Assembly (NCBI RefSeq): GCF_000718165.1
Contig: NZ_JOEY01000058.1
Coordinates: 1 to 51,059, forward strand
Source: Streptomyces fulvoviolaceus
GTDB taxonomy: Bacteria; Actinomycetota; Actinomycetes; Streptomycetales; Streptomycetaceae
Direction of reading: 5' to 3'
DNA length: 51,059 bases
Shown here: in pieces, positions 6,992 to 16,447 of the stretch
Layout of the letters: every line of letters starts with the position of its first letter
Numbering within the stretch: position 1 is the first letter of the stretch
Made by a program: the position numbers and the translations under genes
Notes under the pieces: generated by a model
What the model saw: the letters and a program-made list of their open reading frames with translations, nothing else
The model's database searches: none
Told to the model about the DNA's origin: nothing

Positions 6992-9900
6992 ATGACGTAC
7001 ATCGCACGTCCGCGCAGCCGCGCGAGACGCTGGGCGGGCCGTCTCGCCGGCCTGACCGCCGCGTCGCTGTTCCTGGGCCTCGCCGCACCTGTCGTCCCCG
7101 CGCAGGCGGCGGACACCGCGGACGTCACCGATGGGCTGGCCCTCTGGTACAAACTCGACGGCGCCTCCGGCAGCACCGTCACCGACGCCTCCGGCAACGG
7201 CCGCGACGGCACGGTGAACGGGACCGCCGGCTGGTCGGACACCGGGCAGGGGCTCGCCTTCAACGGCTCCGACACCTACGTCAAGGTGCCGGACGACGTC
7301 ATGAAGGGCATGGACGCGATCACCGTCTCGACGGACGTGCTGATCGACTCCGCCCAGAGCACGCCGTACTTCGTCTACGGCTTCGGCAACTCCAGCGGGA
7401 GCAGCGGGAACGGGTACCTGTTCACCACCGGCAACTCCCTGCGCACCTCGATCGCGACCGGCAACTGGTCGACTGAGCAGACCACCAAGCCCGCCGACTC
7501 GCACAACCTGACCCGCGCGGTGTGGAAGCACCTCACCTACACCCAGACCGGCACCACGGGTGTGCTGTACGAGGACGGCGTCGAGGTCGCCCGCAACACG
7601 GCGGTCACCATCACGCCCGGCGACATCGGCTCGGGCGCCACCACCGCCAACTACATAGGCAAGTCGGTCTACTCCGGCGACAAGCTCTTCAAGGGCAGCA
7701 TCCGCGACTTCCGGGTCTACGACCGGGCCCTGGACTCCTCCGAGGTCGAGCAGCTGGCCCTCCCGGTCGCCACGCAGGGCGTCGCCGACGACAAGGAGGC
7801 GCTGAGCCTCGGCGACACCAGCGCGGTCACGGCCGACCTGGACCTGCCGAAGACCGGGACGGCCGGCGGGTCCACGATCAGCTGGGCCAGCGACAACGCC
7901 TCCGTGGTGTCGGACAGCGGCAAGGTCACCCGCCCCGCCGCCGGTGAACCGGACGGCCACGCCACGCTCACGGCGACCCTGACGAAGGGCACCGTGACCG
8001 CCACCAAGACCTTCGACGTCACGGTGCTGCCCGACTTCGACGACGAGACGGCCACCGACCAGGCCGCCCAGGCCCTCACCGTCCACAACCTCGACGACGT
8101 GCGCGGCAACCTGACCCTCCCGGCGACCGGTTCGTACGACACGGAGGTCGCCTGGACCTCGGCGAACCCGGACGTCGTCTCCGCCGAGGGCGTGGTCCAC
8201 CGCCCCGCGCACGGCGACGGCACCACGACCGTCGAGCTGACCGCGACCGTCACCAAGGGTGACGCGAAGACGACCCGCGCCTTCACCGCGAAGGTCCCCG
8301 AACTCCCCCAGCAGGAAGCCCTCAAGGGCTATATGTTCAGCTACTTCACCGGCGAGGGCACCTCGGACGGCGAGCAGCTCTACGCCGCGCTCAGCAAGGG
8401 CAACGACCCGCTCAAGTGGCGGGAGTTGAACGACGGCAAGCCGGTCCTGACCTCCACGCTCGGCGAGAAGGGCCTGCGCGACCCGTTCATCATCCGCTCC
8501 CCCGAGGGCGACAAGTTCTACCAGATCGCCACCGACCTGAGGATCTACGGCAACGGCGACTGGGACGCCTCGCAGCGCACCGGCAGCAAGTCCATCATGG
8601 TCTGGGAGTCCACCGACCTGGTGAACTGGACCAACCAGCGCCTGGTCAAGGTCTCCCCCGACAGCGCGGGCAACACCTGGGCGCCGGAGGCGTTCTACGA
8701 CGCGCAGCTCGGCGAGTACGTGGTCTTCTGGGCGTCGAAGCTGTACGACAACGAGGCCCACTCCGGCGACACGTACAACCGCATGATGTACGCGACGACC
8801 CGTGACTTCTACACCTTCAGCGAGCCCAAGGTCTGGGTCGACCGCGGCTACTCGGTCATCGACTCCACGGTCATCCAGCACGACGGCACGTACTTCCGCC
8901 TCTCCAAGGACGAGCGGAACAACACCTCCTCCACGCCCAACAGCAAGTTCATCTTCGAGGAGAAGAGCGACTCGCTCCGCAACCTCTCCTGGACCTCGGT
9001 CGCCGAGGGCATCGGCAAGGGTGAGATGAGCGCGGCCGAGGGCCCGTTGGTGTTCAAGTCGAACACCGAGGAGAAGTGGTACGCGTTCCTCGACGAGTTC
9101 GGCGGTCGCGGCTACATCCCCTTCGAGACGACGGATCTGGCCTCCGGGGTCTGGACCCCGTCCACCGGCTACGACCTGCCGTCCAAGCCCCGGCACGGCA
9201 CGGTGCTCCCGGTCACCCAGGCCGAGTACGACCGGCTGCTGAAGACGTACCAGCCGGACCAGATCATCACGGGCGTCGAGGACGTCAAGGTCGAGACGCG
9301 CATCGGCCAGGCCCCGGTCCTGCCTGCCACCGTCATCGCCGAGTCCGCGGACGGTGTGAAGCGGCCCGTCGCCGTCACCTGGGAGGACGTGGCCGAATCG
9401 CAGTACGCGCAGGCCGGCACCTTCCCGGTGAAGGGTGACCTGGCGGGCGACTCCGCGATCGACGTCAGCGCCGAGGTCACGGTCTCCGCCGAGGGCCCGG
9501 ACGTCCCGGCCGACCTGCTCCTGCACTACGACTTCGACGAGACCGGCGGCAGCATCGCCCGCGACTCCAGCGGCCACGGCTACCACGGCACCTACGTCCG
9601 TACGCCCGACTTCGGCACCGGTGTCGAGGGCGGCTCGTTCAAGATGTCCGGCGGCAACAGCAGCTCCAGCTCGCCGTACGTCAAGATCCCGGGCGGCGTG
9701 CTGAAGGACACGAACAGCGTCACCGTCTCCACGTACGTCAAGTGGAAGGGCGGCGACAACTTCCAGTGGCTGTTCGGACTCGGCCCGGACAGCAACAAGT
9801 ACCTGTTCGCCACCCCGTCCAACGGCGCCGGCAAGCTGTTCTCCGCGATCACCAAGGCCACCTGGTCCGGCGAGAAGCAGATGATCGGCGGCTCCCGGCT

Positions 9901-12202
9901 CACCGCCGGCGAGTGGCAGCACCTCACGGTCACCCTGGACGGCGCGACCGAGACGGCGATCCTCTACGTGGACGGCGCCGAGGCGGCCCGGGTCAACGGG
10001 GTCACCGTCAAGCCGTCCGAGCTGTACGACTCGGCGAAGGACTACTCCGGCTACATCGGCAAGTCCCTCTACTCCCCCGACCCGTACTTCGGTGGCGAGG
10101 TCGACGACTTCCGGATCTACAACCGGGCCCTGACGCCCGCCGAGGTCCTGGAGATCAGCGGCAACACCACCGGGATCGCGGGGGCGACCCACCCGGCGCT
10201 GAAGACCGACGCGATCATCACCGACAAGAGCAGCAAGATCGTCCTGCCGCTCACCCCGGGCAGTGATGTCACCGCCCTGGCACCGGAGTTCACCCTCGCC
10301 CACGGCGCGAGCATCAGCCCCGCCTCCGGCACCCTGCGCGACTTCACCAAGCCGGTGACATACGAGGTCACGGGGTCGGACGGCAAGAAGCGCACCTGGA
10401 CGGTCTCGGCGGCGGTCATGAAGAGCCCGGTCCTGCCCGGTCTCAACGCCGACCCGAACGTGGTCCGCTTCGGCGACACCTTCTACATCTACCCGACCAC
10501 CGACGGCTTCGAGGGCTGGAGCGGCACGCAGTTCAAGGCGTACTCCTCCAAGGACCTGGTCCACTGGACCGACCACGGCGTCATCCTGGACCTGGGTCCG
10601 GACGTCTCCTGGGCGGACAGCAGGGCCTGGGCGCCGGCCATGGAGGAGCGGAACGGCAAGTACTACTTCTACTTCTGCGCCGACGCGAACATCGGTGTCG
10701 CGGTCTCCGACTCACCCACCGGCCCGTTCACGGACGCGCTCGGCAAGCCGCTGCTGAAGGCCGGTGACCACACGGGCCAGATGATCGACCCGGCCGTCTT
10801 CACCGACGACGACGGCACGTCGTACCTGTACTGGGGCAACGGCCGCGCCTACGTGGTCCCGCTCAACGACGACATGGTCTCCTTCGACGCCTCGAAGGTC
10901 ACCGACATCACGCCGAGCAACTACAACGAGGGCTCCTTCGTCATCAAGCGCAAGGGCACCTACTACTTCATGTGGTCGGAGAACGACACACGTGACGAGA
11001 ACTACCAGGTCGCCTACGCCACCGGCTCCTCGCCCACCGGTCCCTGGACCAAGCAGGGCGTGATCCTGGAGAAGGACCTCTCGCTCGGCATCAAGGGCCC
11101 CGGCCACCACTCGGTGGTCCACGTCCCGAACACCGACGACTGGTACATCGTCTACCACCGCTTCGCCATCCCCGGCGGTGACGGCATGCACCGCGAAACC
11201 ACCATCGACAAGCTGGAGTTCGACGCCGACGGTCTCATCAAGAAGGTCGTCCCGACACTGACGAGCATCGACCCGGTCACCATCGTCCACGCCGGCCCCG
11301 ACGCGGACGGCACCGAGGGCGACGCGATCCAGCTGAACGGCACGCTCTCCGGAGCGGGCAGCCCGAAGTGGACGGCCGAGGAAGGGGCGCCCTGCACCTT
11401 CGCCGACGCCGGAGCGGCGAAGACCACGGTCACCTGCACCGACGACGGCACCTACGAGGTCACCCTGACCGGCAGCCGCAGCAGCGACACGGCGACCGTC
11501 GAGGTCGCCAACGCGGCGCCGGCCCTCACGTCCGCCACAGGGCCGAAGTCCCCGGTCGCGGTGGGCAAGCGGGCGGTCGTCACGGCCGAGTTCACCGACC
11601 CGGGCACGAGCGACACCCACACCTGTGCGGTCGACTGGAAGGACGGCACGGAGCCGACCGACGGCACGGTCACCGGCACCGGCTGCGAGGCCGAACACAC
11701 CTACACCAAGGCGGGCATCCGTCACCCGGTGATCACCCTCACCGACGACGACGGCGCCTCGGACAGCGAGACGCTCCCCGAGCTGATCGTCTACGACCGC
11801 TCCGCCGGGCCCGCACTCGGCACCGGCGTCTTCACCTCCCCGGCCGGTGCCTTTCCCGCCAAGCCGGACCTGACCGGCAAGGCCGCCTTCTCCTTCACCG
11901 CCTCCTACCCGAAGGGGGCAACGCTTCCCGTCGGAAACGTGTCCTTCGACTTCGGTCCGGCGAAGCTGAAGTTCCGCTCGACCGGCTCCGACTGGCTCGT
12001 GGTCACCGGCTCCCAGGCCGTGTACCAGGGATCCGGCACGGTCAACGGCACCGGCGGCTACGGCTTCCGTGTCACCGCCGCCGACACCCCGGACACCTTC
12101 CGCATCAAGATCTGGAAGAAGTCCGGCGGAGAGGTCGTCTTCGACAACATCACCAGCCCCAAGCTCACCGGCATCGTGACGATCGGCGATCGCCGACGGT
12201 GA
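6992..12202 (+). CDS. Secreted protein with two LamG-GH43 glycosidase units
   Basis: 1,736 aa with a signal peptide ending AQA near residue 37. In order: LamG-like lectin (about 47-253), two atrophied Ig-like modules (256-440), GH43 five-blade propeller (444-752), Ig-like module (754-833), second LamG (836-1056), linker module (1068-1144), second GH43 (1146-1425), PKD/Ig-like modules (1433-1603) and a C-terminal beta domain. Candidate GH43 triads are Asp497, Asp624, Glu683 and Asp1154, Asp1266, Glu1313. GH43 enzymes remove arabinose or xylose from plant arabinan/arabinoxylan. The ATG at 6992 follows AGGGAAA. A strong terminator follows; the short remnant beyond it is on the other strand. Exact linkage specificity of either unit is unknown. 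Confidence 0.9.
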   Translation: MTYIARPRSRARRWAGRLAGLTAASLFLGLAAPVVPAQAADTADVTDGLALWYKLDGASGSTVTDASGNGRDGTVNGTAGWSDTGQGLAFNGSDTYVKVPDDVMKGMDAITVSTDVLIDSAQSTPYFVYGFGNSSGSSGNGYLFTTGNSLRTSIATGNWSTEQTTKPADSHNLTRAVWKHLTYTQTGTTGVLYEDGVEVARNTAVTITPGDIGSGATTANYIGKSVYSGDKLFKGSIRDFRVYDRALDSSEVEQLALPVATQGVADDKEALSLGDTSAVTADLDLPKTGTAGGSTISWASDNASVVSDSGKVTRPAAGEPDGHATLTATLTKGTVTATKTFDVTVLPDFDDETATDQAAQALTVHNLDDVRGNLTLPATGSYDTEVAWTSANPDVVSAEGVVHRPAHGDGTTTVELTATVTKGDAKTTRAFTAKVPELPQQEALKGYMFSYFTGEGTSDGEQLYAALSKGNDPLKWRELNDGKPVLTSTLGEKGLRDPFIIRSPEGDKFYQIATDLRIYGNGDWDASQRTGSKSIMVWESTDLVNWTNQRLVKVSPDSAGNTWAPEAFYDAQLGEYVVFWASKLYDNEAHSGDTYNRMMYATTRDFYTFSEPKVWVDRGYSVIDSTVIQHDGTYFRLSKDERNNTSSTPNSKFIFEEKSDSLRNLSWTSVAEGIGKGEMSAAEGPLVFKSNTEEKWYAFLDEFGGRGYIPFETTDLASGVWTPSTGYDLPSKPRHGTVLPVTQAEYDRLLKTYQPDQIITGVEDVKVETRIGQAPVLPATVIAESADGVKRPVAVTWEDVAESQYAQAGTFPVKGDLAGDSAIDVSAEVTVSAEGPDVPADLLLHYDFDETGGSIARDSSGHGYHGTYVRTPDFGTGVEGGSFKMSGGNSSSSSPYVKIPGGVLKDTNSVTVSTYVKWKGGDNFQWLFGLGPDSNKYLFATPSNGAGKLFSAITKATWSGEKQMIGGSRLTAGEWQHLTVTLDGATETAILYVDGAEAARVNGVTVKPSELYDSAKDYSGYIGKSLYSPDPYFGGEVDDFRIYNRALTPAEVLEISGNTTGIAGATHPALKTDAIITDKSSKIVLPLTPGSDVTALAPEFTLAHGASISPASGTLRDFTKPVTYEVTGSDGKKRTWTVSAAVMKSPVLPGLNADPNVVRFGDTFYIYPTTDGFEGWSGTQFKAYSSKDLVHWTDHGVILDLGPDVSWADSRAWAPAMEERNGKYYFYFCADANIGVAVSDSPTGPFTDALGKPLLKAGDHTGQMIDPAVFTDDDGTSYLYWGNGRAYVVPLNDDMVSFDASKVTDITPSNYNEGSFVIKRKGTYYFMWSENDTRDENYQVAYATGSSPTGPWTKQGVILEKDLSLGIKGPGHHSVVHVPNTDDWYIVYHRFAIPGGDGMHRETTIDKLEFDADGLIKKVVPTLTSIDPVTIVHAGPDADGTEGDAIQLNGTLSGAGSPKWTAEEGAPCTFADAGAAKTTVTCTDDGTYEVTLTGSRSSDTATVEVANAAPALTSATGPKSPVAVGKRAVVTAEFTDPGTSDTHTCAVDWKDGTEPTDGTVTGTGCEAEHTYTKAGIRHPVITLTDDDGASDSETLPELIVYDRSAGPALGTGVFTSPAGAFPAKPDLTGKAAFSFTASYPKGATLPVGNVSFDFGPAKLKFRSTGSDWLVVTGSQAVYQGSGTVNGTGGYGFRVTAADTPDTFRIKIWKKSGGEVVFDNITSPKLTGIVTIGDRRR

Positions 12203-12220
12203 ACTGGGTTATGTAGACAG

Positions 12221-12265
12221 TGACTTGACCCCTGGGGGCGGATACCGCCACCAGGGGTCAAGTCA
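12221..12265. terminator. Strong bidirectional terminator after the GH43 gene
   Basis: Perfect 15-bp arms TGACTTGACCCCTGG and CCAGGGGTCAAGTCA, capped by an inner GGCGG-ATA-CCGCC hairpin. Its right arm contains the stop codon of the minus-strand glycosidase remnant, so it once served both genes. Confidence 0.9.
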
Positions 12266-12521
12266 TCCCTGCACCACGTCCTGGACGTACGGCACCAGCC
12301 GTACCGGGCCGCATGAGCCCGTATGCCTGGCGGGCAGAGACGCCGAAGACGGCCCGCTGGGAGACCCTGAGGCGGTTGATGAGCGGGGTCGCCACCTCGA
12401 CCTCGATCACGTTGGCGCCACGCCGTAGGTGTCCGCCCAGGTCGACGACCGGGTGGAGGCGGTCGGCGGGGGCCGGCCGGGTCACCGTCGACGGCACCCG
12501 GCGAGTGCTGTCCGCGCCGGT
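12263..12521 (-). pseudogene. C-terminal remnant of a glycoside hydrolase (frameshifted)
   Basis: The minus strand encodes VVDLGGHLRRGANVIEVEVA and then TPLINRLRVSQRAVFGVSARQAYGLM, the kind of terminal jelly-roll seen in large GH2/GH106-type (alpha-L-rhamnosidase-like) enzymes. After GLM one extra base shifts the frame; skipping it gives GPVRLVPYVQDVVQG and a stop at 12263, exactly at the terminator. An in-frame TAG lies at 12522-12524 and no upstream enzyme body exists. Family assignment is from memory of such C-termini and is tentative. Confidence 0.65.
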
Positions 12522-12610
12522 CTACAGCTGACCTCACCTTCGGGGGAATAGCCCGACCCGTCATCGGCGGGGCATCCGTGCGATGCCCCGCCGATGCCTG
12601 TCGACACTCG

Positions 12611-13966
12611 TCACCGCAGTCCGGTGAGGAACGGTGCGAGGGTGTGGGTCAGGGTGTTGTGCCGGGCGGCGGCGAACAGCGGGTCGAGATGGTTCATCCC
12701 GTCGTCCGTCTCGTATCTCCCGTAAGGGATACGGGAGTTGGCCGCGACCTCGCGGGCGGACGACACGATCGTCCCCTTGGCGTAGCTCGTCTCGAAGGCG
12801 TAGAGCGGAACGTCCAGGTCCGCGGCGTGCCGCAGTCGCAGCCCCAGTGAGCGGGCCAGGTCGGTGTCGGCGTAGGGATCGACGACGTCGAGGTCCACCG
12901 ACAACCGGGACGGCCAGTACCACTCCCACACGGCCGGCTCCGGGCCACCCGCGTACGCCGTGGCGACCCGGCTGATGGGGGTGATGCCCGTGTCGACCCA
13001 GCCGCGCACGTCGCCGCTGTCGGCGAGGTGCCCCGAGTGGACGCTGATGTCATTCGGCCAGCCGAATCCGGTGTCCACCAAGGTGCCCAGCAGCCCGGCG
13101 TTGGTGACGGGATACGGCGGTCGCAGCGCTTCGGGCATCCGGGGCTGGAGGACCGAGCGGCCGTCCGGGTCGTGGCGTGCGTACCAGCCGGCGAGCTGGT
13201 ACCAGATCTGTGTGCTCTCCGCCCGGGCGCCCAGCCCGACTCCGCTCAGGGTCATGTCGAAGACCGCCCCGTCGCCGATGGCCGCCAGCCGCTCCCGGAC
13301 CTCCTCCGGTGCGTTGTGCACCGGCTGCCCGGTTCCCTCGAACGCCCCGCGCACGCCACCGTCGACGAGGACGAGCGCGGTGAGGTCCCGGTGGCCGGGG
13401 CGGCCGTCGAAGTCCCAGGCGGCGTAGGCCATCGCGGTGGTGGCGCCCCAGGAATGGCCGCCGAGCACCACCCGCCGCCGGCCGCCGCGGGCCGCGGCCT
13501 GGACGACCGTGCGCAGGTCCTCCACGGTGCGGGCAAGGCCCCAACGGGCGGCGAAGGCGGACGCTGCGGGGTCCTGCGTGCGGTAGTGGCCGTCCAGGTA
13601 GTAGGCGGCCGGATCCGCGGTGGTGAAGCCCGAGCGGTCGGCCAGGTTCTCCTCGCGTCGGTCGAACGCCCACACCTGCACACCGGGCACGGCCCGGACG
13701 AGGTCCCGGGCGAGCAGCCGGAAGTCGCCCGCGGCCCCGAACATCCCCGGCACCAGCACCATCACGGTGTGCGCCGTGTCCGGACCGACCCGGAGCACGT
13801 GGACCCGGTCCGATCCTGCCGGACCACCCCCGCCGGACACCGCCAGCGGCACGTACGGCTCGCGATCCCGCCCGGCGGCGACAACCGGACCGACCGGCAG
13901 GGACGTGAGGGCGAGCCCGCCGACGAGCCCGCCCAGCACCGCCCTGCGGGGCAGGCCTCCCGTCAT
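12611..13966 (-). CDS. Secreted alpha/beta hydrolase
   Basis: 451 aa starting MTGGLPRRAVLGGLVGGLAL, an export signal with two arginines (Tat-like). The nucleophile elbow is GHSWG, a PGMFG oxyanion-type loop lies upstream, and a C-terminal GMNHLDPL supplies the likely catalytic histidine. Substrate unknown; esterase or lipase activity is plausible. The start ATG overlaps the stop of the upstream jelly-roll gene by 4 bp (ATGA at 13963-13966), so translation is coupled. The pair likely forms a small extracellular degradation operon. Confidence 0.85.
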   Translation of the reverse strand: MTGGLPRRAVLGGLVGGLALTSLPVGPVVAAGRDREPYVPLAVSGGGGPAGSDRVHVLRVGPDTAHTVMVLVPGMFGAAGDFRLLARDLVRAVPGVQVWAFDRREENLADRSGFTTADPAAYYLDGHYRTQDPAASAFAARWGLARTVEDLRTVVQAAARGGRRRVVLGGHSWGATTAMAYAAWDFDGRPGHRDLTALVLVDGGVRGAFEGTGQPVHNAPEEVRERLAAIGDGAVFDMTLSGVGLGARAESTQIWYQLAGWYARHDPDGRSVLQPRMPEALRPPYPVTNAGLLGTLVDTGFGWPNDISVHSGHLADSGDVRGWVDTGITPISRVATAYAGGPEPAVWEWYWPSRLSVDLDVVDPYADTDLARSLGLRLRHAADLDVPLYAFETSYAKGTIVSSAREVAANSRIPYGRYETDDGMNHLDPLFAAARHNTLTHTLAPFLTGLR

Positions 13967-14748
13967 GAGGCGCACCCGCCCACCCGCTCGGTGCTCAGCG
14001 CCACGTCGTCCATGCGGACGTCGTACGACGACGGCGTGGGGTCGGACTGGTACAACTGCCAGCCCAGCTTGAGTGTGTCGAAGCGCGGGAAGACGAAGTC
14101 GTCGGCCGTACCGCCGTGTTCCTTCGTGGACACCGTCAACTCGGGCTGTTCCTCGCCGTCCAGGTAGACGGTGACCCGGTTGTCACTCGCGTCGAGGTGG
14201 AACTCGACGCACTGCCATGTCGCGGCCGTGGCGGGAGCGGAGGTCTTCCAGGCGGTCCAGTCCCCGGTGGGGCCCAGGTCGGAGCCGACTCCCCAGAAGT
14301 TGGCCTGCGAGGTGGGCACGTACTGGCCGCCCAACGGGCGTACCAGCGTGGGGACATCGGAACCGGAGGCCTCCGCGAGAGTCCAGTGCGCCCAGTCCGG
14401 GGCCGTGGGGAAGTCGTCCACGCGCAGCCGCAACCGGGCCCAGAAACTGTTGCCGGGAGGCGCGAGGTCGGACAGCGCGAGGAAGGCCCGGCCGTTGCCC
14501 TCGGTGTGGAGCCGTAGTTCGCGGCCGTGGCCGGCGGTGCTGGGTTCGACGGTCAGCGAACCGTCGGCGGTGTCGGCGGTCCAGCCGCGGCCCGCGGTCA
14601 CCGGGCCGAGAGGGAGGCGGTCGAAGCTTTCCCTGAAGAGGGTTGTGTGCGGTGTCGGGTTGGGGGTGGCGGAGGCGGTGGGGGGTATCGCGAGCAGGGC
14701 GGCCGATGTGGCTAACAGAGCGGCGGCGATCTTCCTCGTGCGCGTCAT
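13963..14748 (-). CDS. Secreted jelly-roll protein, Cip1/polysaccharide-lyase-like
   Basis: 261 aa with a classic signal peptide (MTRTRKIAAALLATSAALLA, cleavage after SASA). The mature part is a single beta-rich domain. LFRESFD and a terminal YDVRMDDVALS are typical of concanavalin-like jelly-rolls, and NSFWARLRLRVDDF resembles the Cip1/glucuronan-lyase-like group. Whether it cuts or only binds polysaccharide cannot be told. Start chosen at ATG 14748; the six-codon extension above it has no signal character. Translationally coupled to the alpha/beta hydrolase that follows. Confidence 0.6.
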   Translation of the reverse strand: MTRTRKIAAALLATSAALLAIPPTASATPNPTPHTTLFRESFDRLPLGPVTAGRGWTADTADGSLTVEPSTAGHGRELRLHTEGNGRAFLALSDLAPPGNSFWARLRLRVDDFPTAPDWAHWTLAEASGSDVPTLVRPLGGQYVPTSQANFWGVGSDLGPTGDWTAWKTSAPATAATWQCVEFHLDASDNRVTVYLDGEEQPELTVSTKEHGGTADDFVFPRFDTLKLGWQLYQSDPTPSSYDVRMDDVALSTERVGGCAS

Positions 14749-14776
14749 GCGGTCAGTCTGCAACATCCGTCACAGC

Positions 14777-14804
14777 GGTCGCACAGGCAGGTCCGGGTGC
14801 GACC
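14777..14804 (-). terminator. Terminator after the ECF42 sigma gene
   Basis: Arms GGTCGCAC and GTGCGACC, perfect 8 bp with a 12-nt loop, immediately after the sigma-factor stop at 14807 on the minus strand. Confidence 0.6.
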
Positions 14805-14806
14805 CG

Positions 14807-15964
14807 TCAGCGACTCCGGCGGGCGTTGAGGCGGGCGGCCTGGCGCGTCAGGTGGGCGCGTTCGGCGAGGTTGGGTGCCTTTTGGGCCGCCTCGGCGTAC
14901 AGCCGTGCCGCCGTCGCCAGGTCGCCGTCGCGCTCGTGGAGGTACGCCGCCACCGCGGCGTGACGGGGCAGTGCGTCGTCCAGCACCGCGAGTGCCGCGA
15001 GGCCGGCGCGCGGTCCGTCGGCCTCGCCGACGGCCACCGCGCGGTTGAGCCGGACGACCGGGCTGTCGGTCAGGCGCGCGAGTTCGTCGTACCACTCGAC
15101 GATCTGCACCCAGTCGGTCTCCTCGGCGGTGGGTGCGTCGGCGTGGAGGGCGGCGATGGCGGCCTGGGCCTGGAACTCGCCCAGCCGGTCGCGGGCGAGG
15201 GCCGCCTGCAGGATCTCGACGCCCTCAGCGATCGACTTCGTGTCCCATCGGCCGCGGTCCTGCTCGGCGAGCGGCACCAGGCTGCCGTCGGGCGCCGTCC
15301 GGGCGGCGCGCCGGGCGTGGTGGAGCAGCATGAGGGCGAGCAGTCCCGCCACCTCGGGGTGGTCGATCGCGGCCGCGAGCTGCCGGGTGAGCCGGATGGC
15401 CTCGGCAGCGAGGTCGATGTCGCCGGAGTAGCCCTCGTTGAAGACCAGGTAGAGGACGCGCAGCACGGTGGCGACGTCGCCGGGCTGGTCGAACCGGACA
15501 TCGGAGACGGTGCGCTTGGCCCGGCTGATGCGCTGCGCCATGGTCGCTTCGGGCACCAGGTAGGCCTGGGCGATCTGGCGGGTGGTGAGTCCGCCGACGG
15601 CGCGCAGGGTGAGCGCGACCGCGGAGGACGGCGTCAGCGAGGGGTGGGCGCACAGGAAGTATAGCTGGAGCGTGTCGTCCACCGTGGGCGCGGGCCCGGG
15701 CGCCGGCTCCTCGTCGACGAGATCCTCACGCCGGCGGCGGGCAGTGTCCGCCCGGGTCGCGTCGAGGAACTTGCGCCAGGCCACGGTGACCAGCCAGCCC
15801 TTCGCATCACGCGGAGGGTCGGCCGGCCACACGCGGACCGCCTCGACCAGCGCGTCCTGCACGGCGTCCTCGGCCGCCGCGAAATCAGCTCCGCGGCGGA
15901 CGAGGATCCCGAGCACACTCGGCGTGAGGCTCCTCAGCAGGACCTCGTTCACCTCAGCGGTCAC
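14807..15964 (-). CDS. ECF42-group RNA polymerase sigma factor
   Basis: 385 aa: sigma region 2 (about residues 10-75, with EDAVQDALVEAVRVWP), region 4 (about 115-175, with LTTRQIAQAYLVPEATMAQRISRAKRTV), then a long C-terminal TPR-like domain of about 200 aa ending PNLAERAHLTRQAARLNARR. This architecture, with DPPRDAKGWL and a DGPF-type partner next door, defines ECF42. No anti-sigma factor is expected; the C-terminal extension is thought to control activity. The GTG at 15964 overlaps the stop of the YCII gene (GTGA), so the two are coupled. Regulation is probably through the promoter at 16421-16447. Confidence 0.93.
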   Translation of the reverse strand: MTAEVNEVLLRSLTPSVLGILVRRGADFAAAEDAVQDALVEAVRVWPADPPRDAKGWLVTVAWRKFLDATRADTARRRREDLVDEEPAPGPAPTVDDTLQLYFLCAHPSLTPSSAVALTLRAVGGLTTRQIAQAYLVPEATMAQRISRAKRTVSDVRFDQPGDVATVLRVLYLVFNEGYSGDIDLAAEAIRLTRQLAAAIDHPEVAGLLALMLLHHARRAARTAPDGSLVPLAEQDRGRWDTKSIAEGVEILQAALARDRLGEFQAQAAIAALHADAPTAEETDWVQIVEWYDELARLTDSPVVRLNRAVAVGEADGPRAGLAALAVLDDALPRHAAVAAYLHERDGDLATAARLYAEAAQKAPNLAERAHLTRQAARLNARRSR

Positions 15965-16368
15965 TCCGTGACCGTGGGCTGCACGCCGTAGAAGGGACGC
16001 AGCTCGAGCCACTCGTGGATCGGCTTCCCGCCCGCCCCGGGGGCGGCCGACAGTTCCCCGGCCAGCTCGACGGCGCGCTCGTAGCTGTCGACGTCGATCA
16101 CCATCCAGCCGGCGATGAGGTCCTTGGTCTCGGCGAACGGTCCGTCGGTGACCGGCGGGCGACCCTCGCCGTCGTACCGGACGAACGTCCCCTCGGGGGA
16201 GAGCGCCTGACCGTCGACGAACTCGCCGGTCTTCTCGAGCCGGGCCGCGAAGTCGTTCATGTACTGCACGTGGGCCGTGATCTCCTCCGGCTTCCACTGG
16301 TCCATGGGAACGTCGTTGACCGCCGCCGGCGCGCCGCGGTAGTGCTTGAGCAGCAGGTACTTGGCCAT
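15961..16368 (-). CDS. YCII/DGPF-domain protein, ECF42 partner
   Basis: A 135-aa single-domain protein starting MAKYLLLKHYRGAP and carrying the hallmark DGPFAETKDLIAGWMVIDVDS segment. Proteins of this family accompany ECF42 sigma factors throughout Actinobacteria. Their biochemical role is unsettled (small-molecule binding or oxidoreductase-like activity has been proposed). The ATG at 16368 has AGGAG 6 nt upstream. First gene of the two-gene operon. Confidence 0.93.
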   Translation of the reverse strand: MAKYLLLKHYRGAPAAVNDVPMDQWKPEEITAHVQYMNDFAARLEKTGEFVDGQALSPEGTFVRYDGEGRPPVTDGPFAETKDLIAGWMVIDVDSYERAVELAGELSAAPGAGGKPIHEWLELRPFYGVQPTVTE

Positions 16369-16420
16369 GGTGGTTCTCCTCGGTGCTGGTGCGACCCATT
16401 GTGGTCGCGTTCACTGCGGG

Positions 16421-16447
16421 GACGGAGCCAGGCACGGGTTCTCGACA
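16421..16447 (-). promoter_or_regulatory. Candidate ECF42-dependent promoter of the YCII-sigma operon
   Basis: On the minus strand TGTCGA (16442-16447) is followed by 17 bp and CGTC (16421-16424), about 53 bp before the YCII start. As I recall the published ECF42 work, targets carry TGTCGA at -35 and CGA/TC at -10, so this fits autoregulation. The motif is short and was found by eye. Confidence 0.5.

Noticed and set aside
6974..10576. Minus-strand open frame of 1,200 codons opposite the GH43 gene
   Set aside because: It is an Arg/Gly/Val-rich antisense shadow caused by GC-rich third positions; the plus-strand frame has clear domains and a signal peptide.
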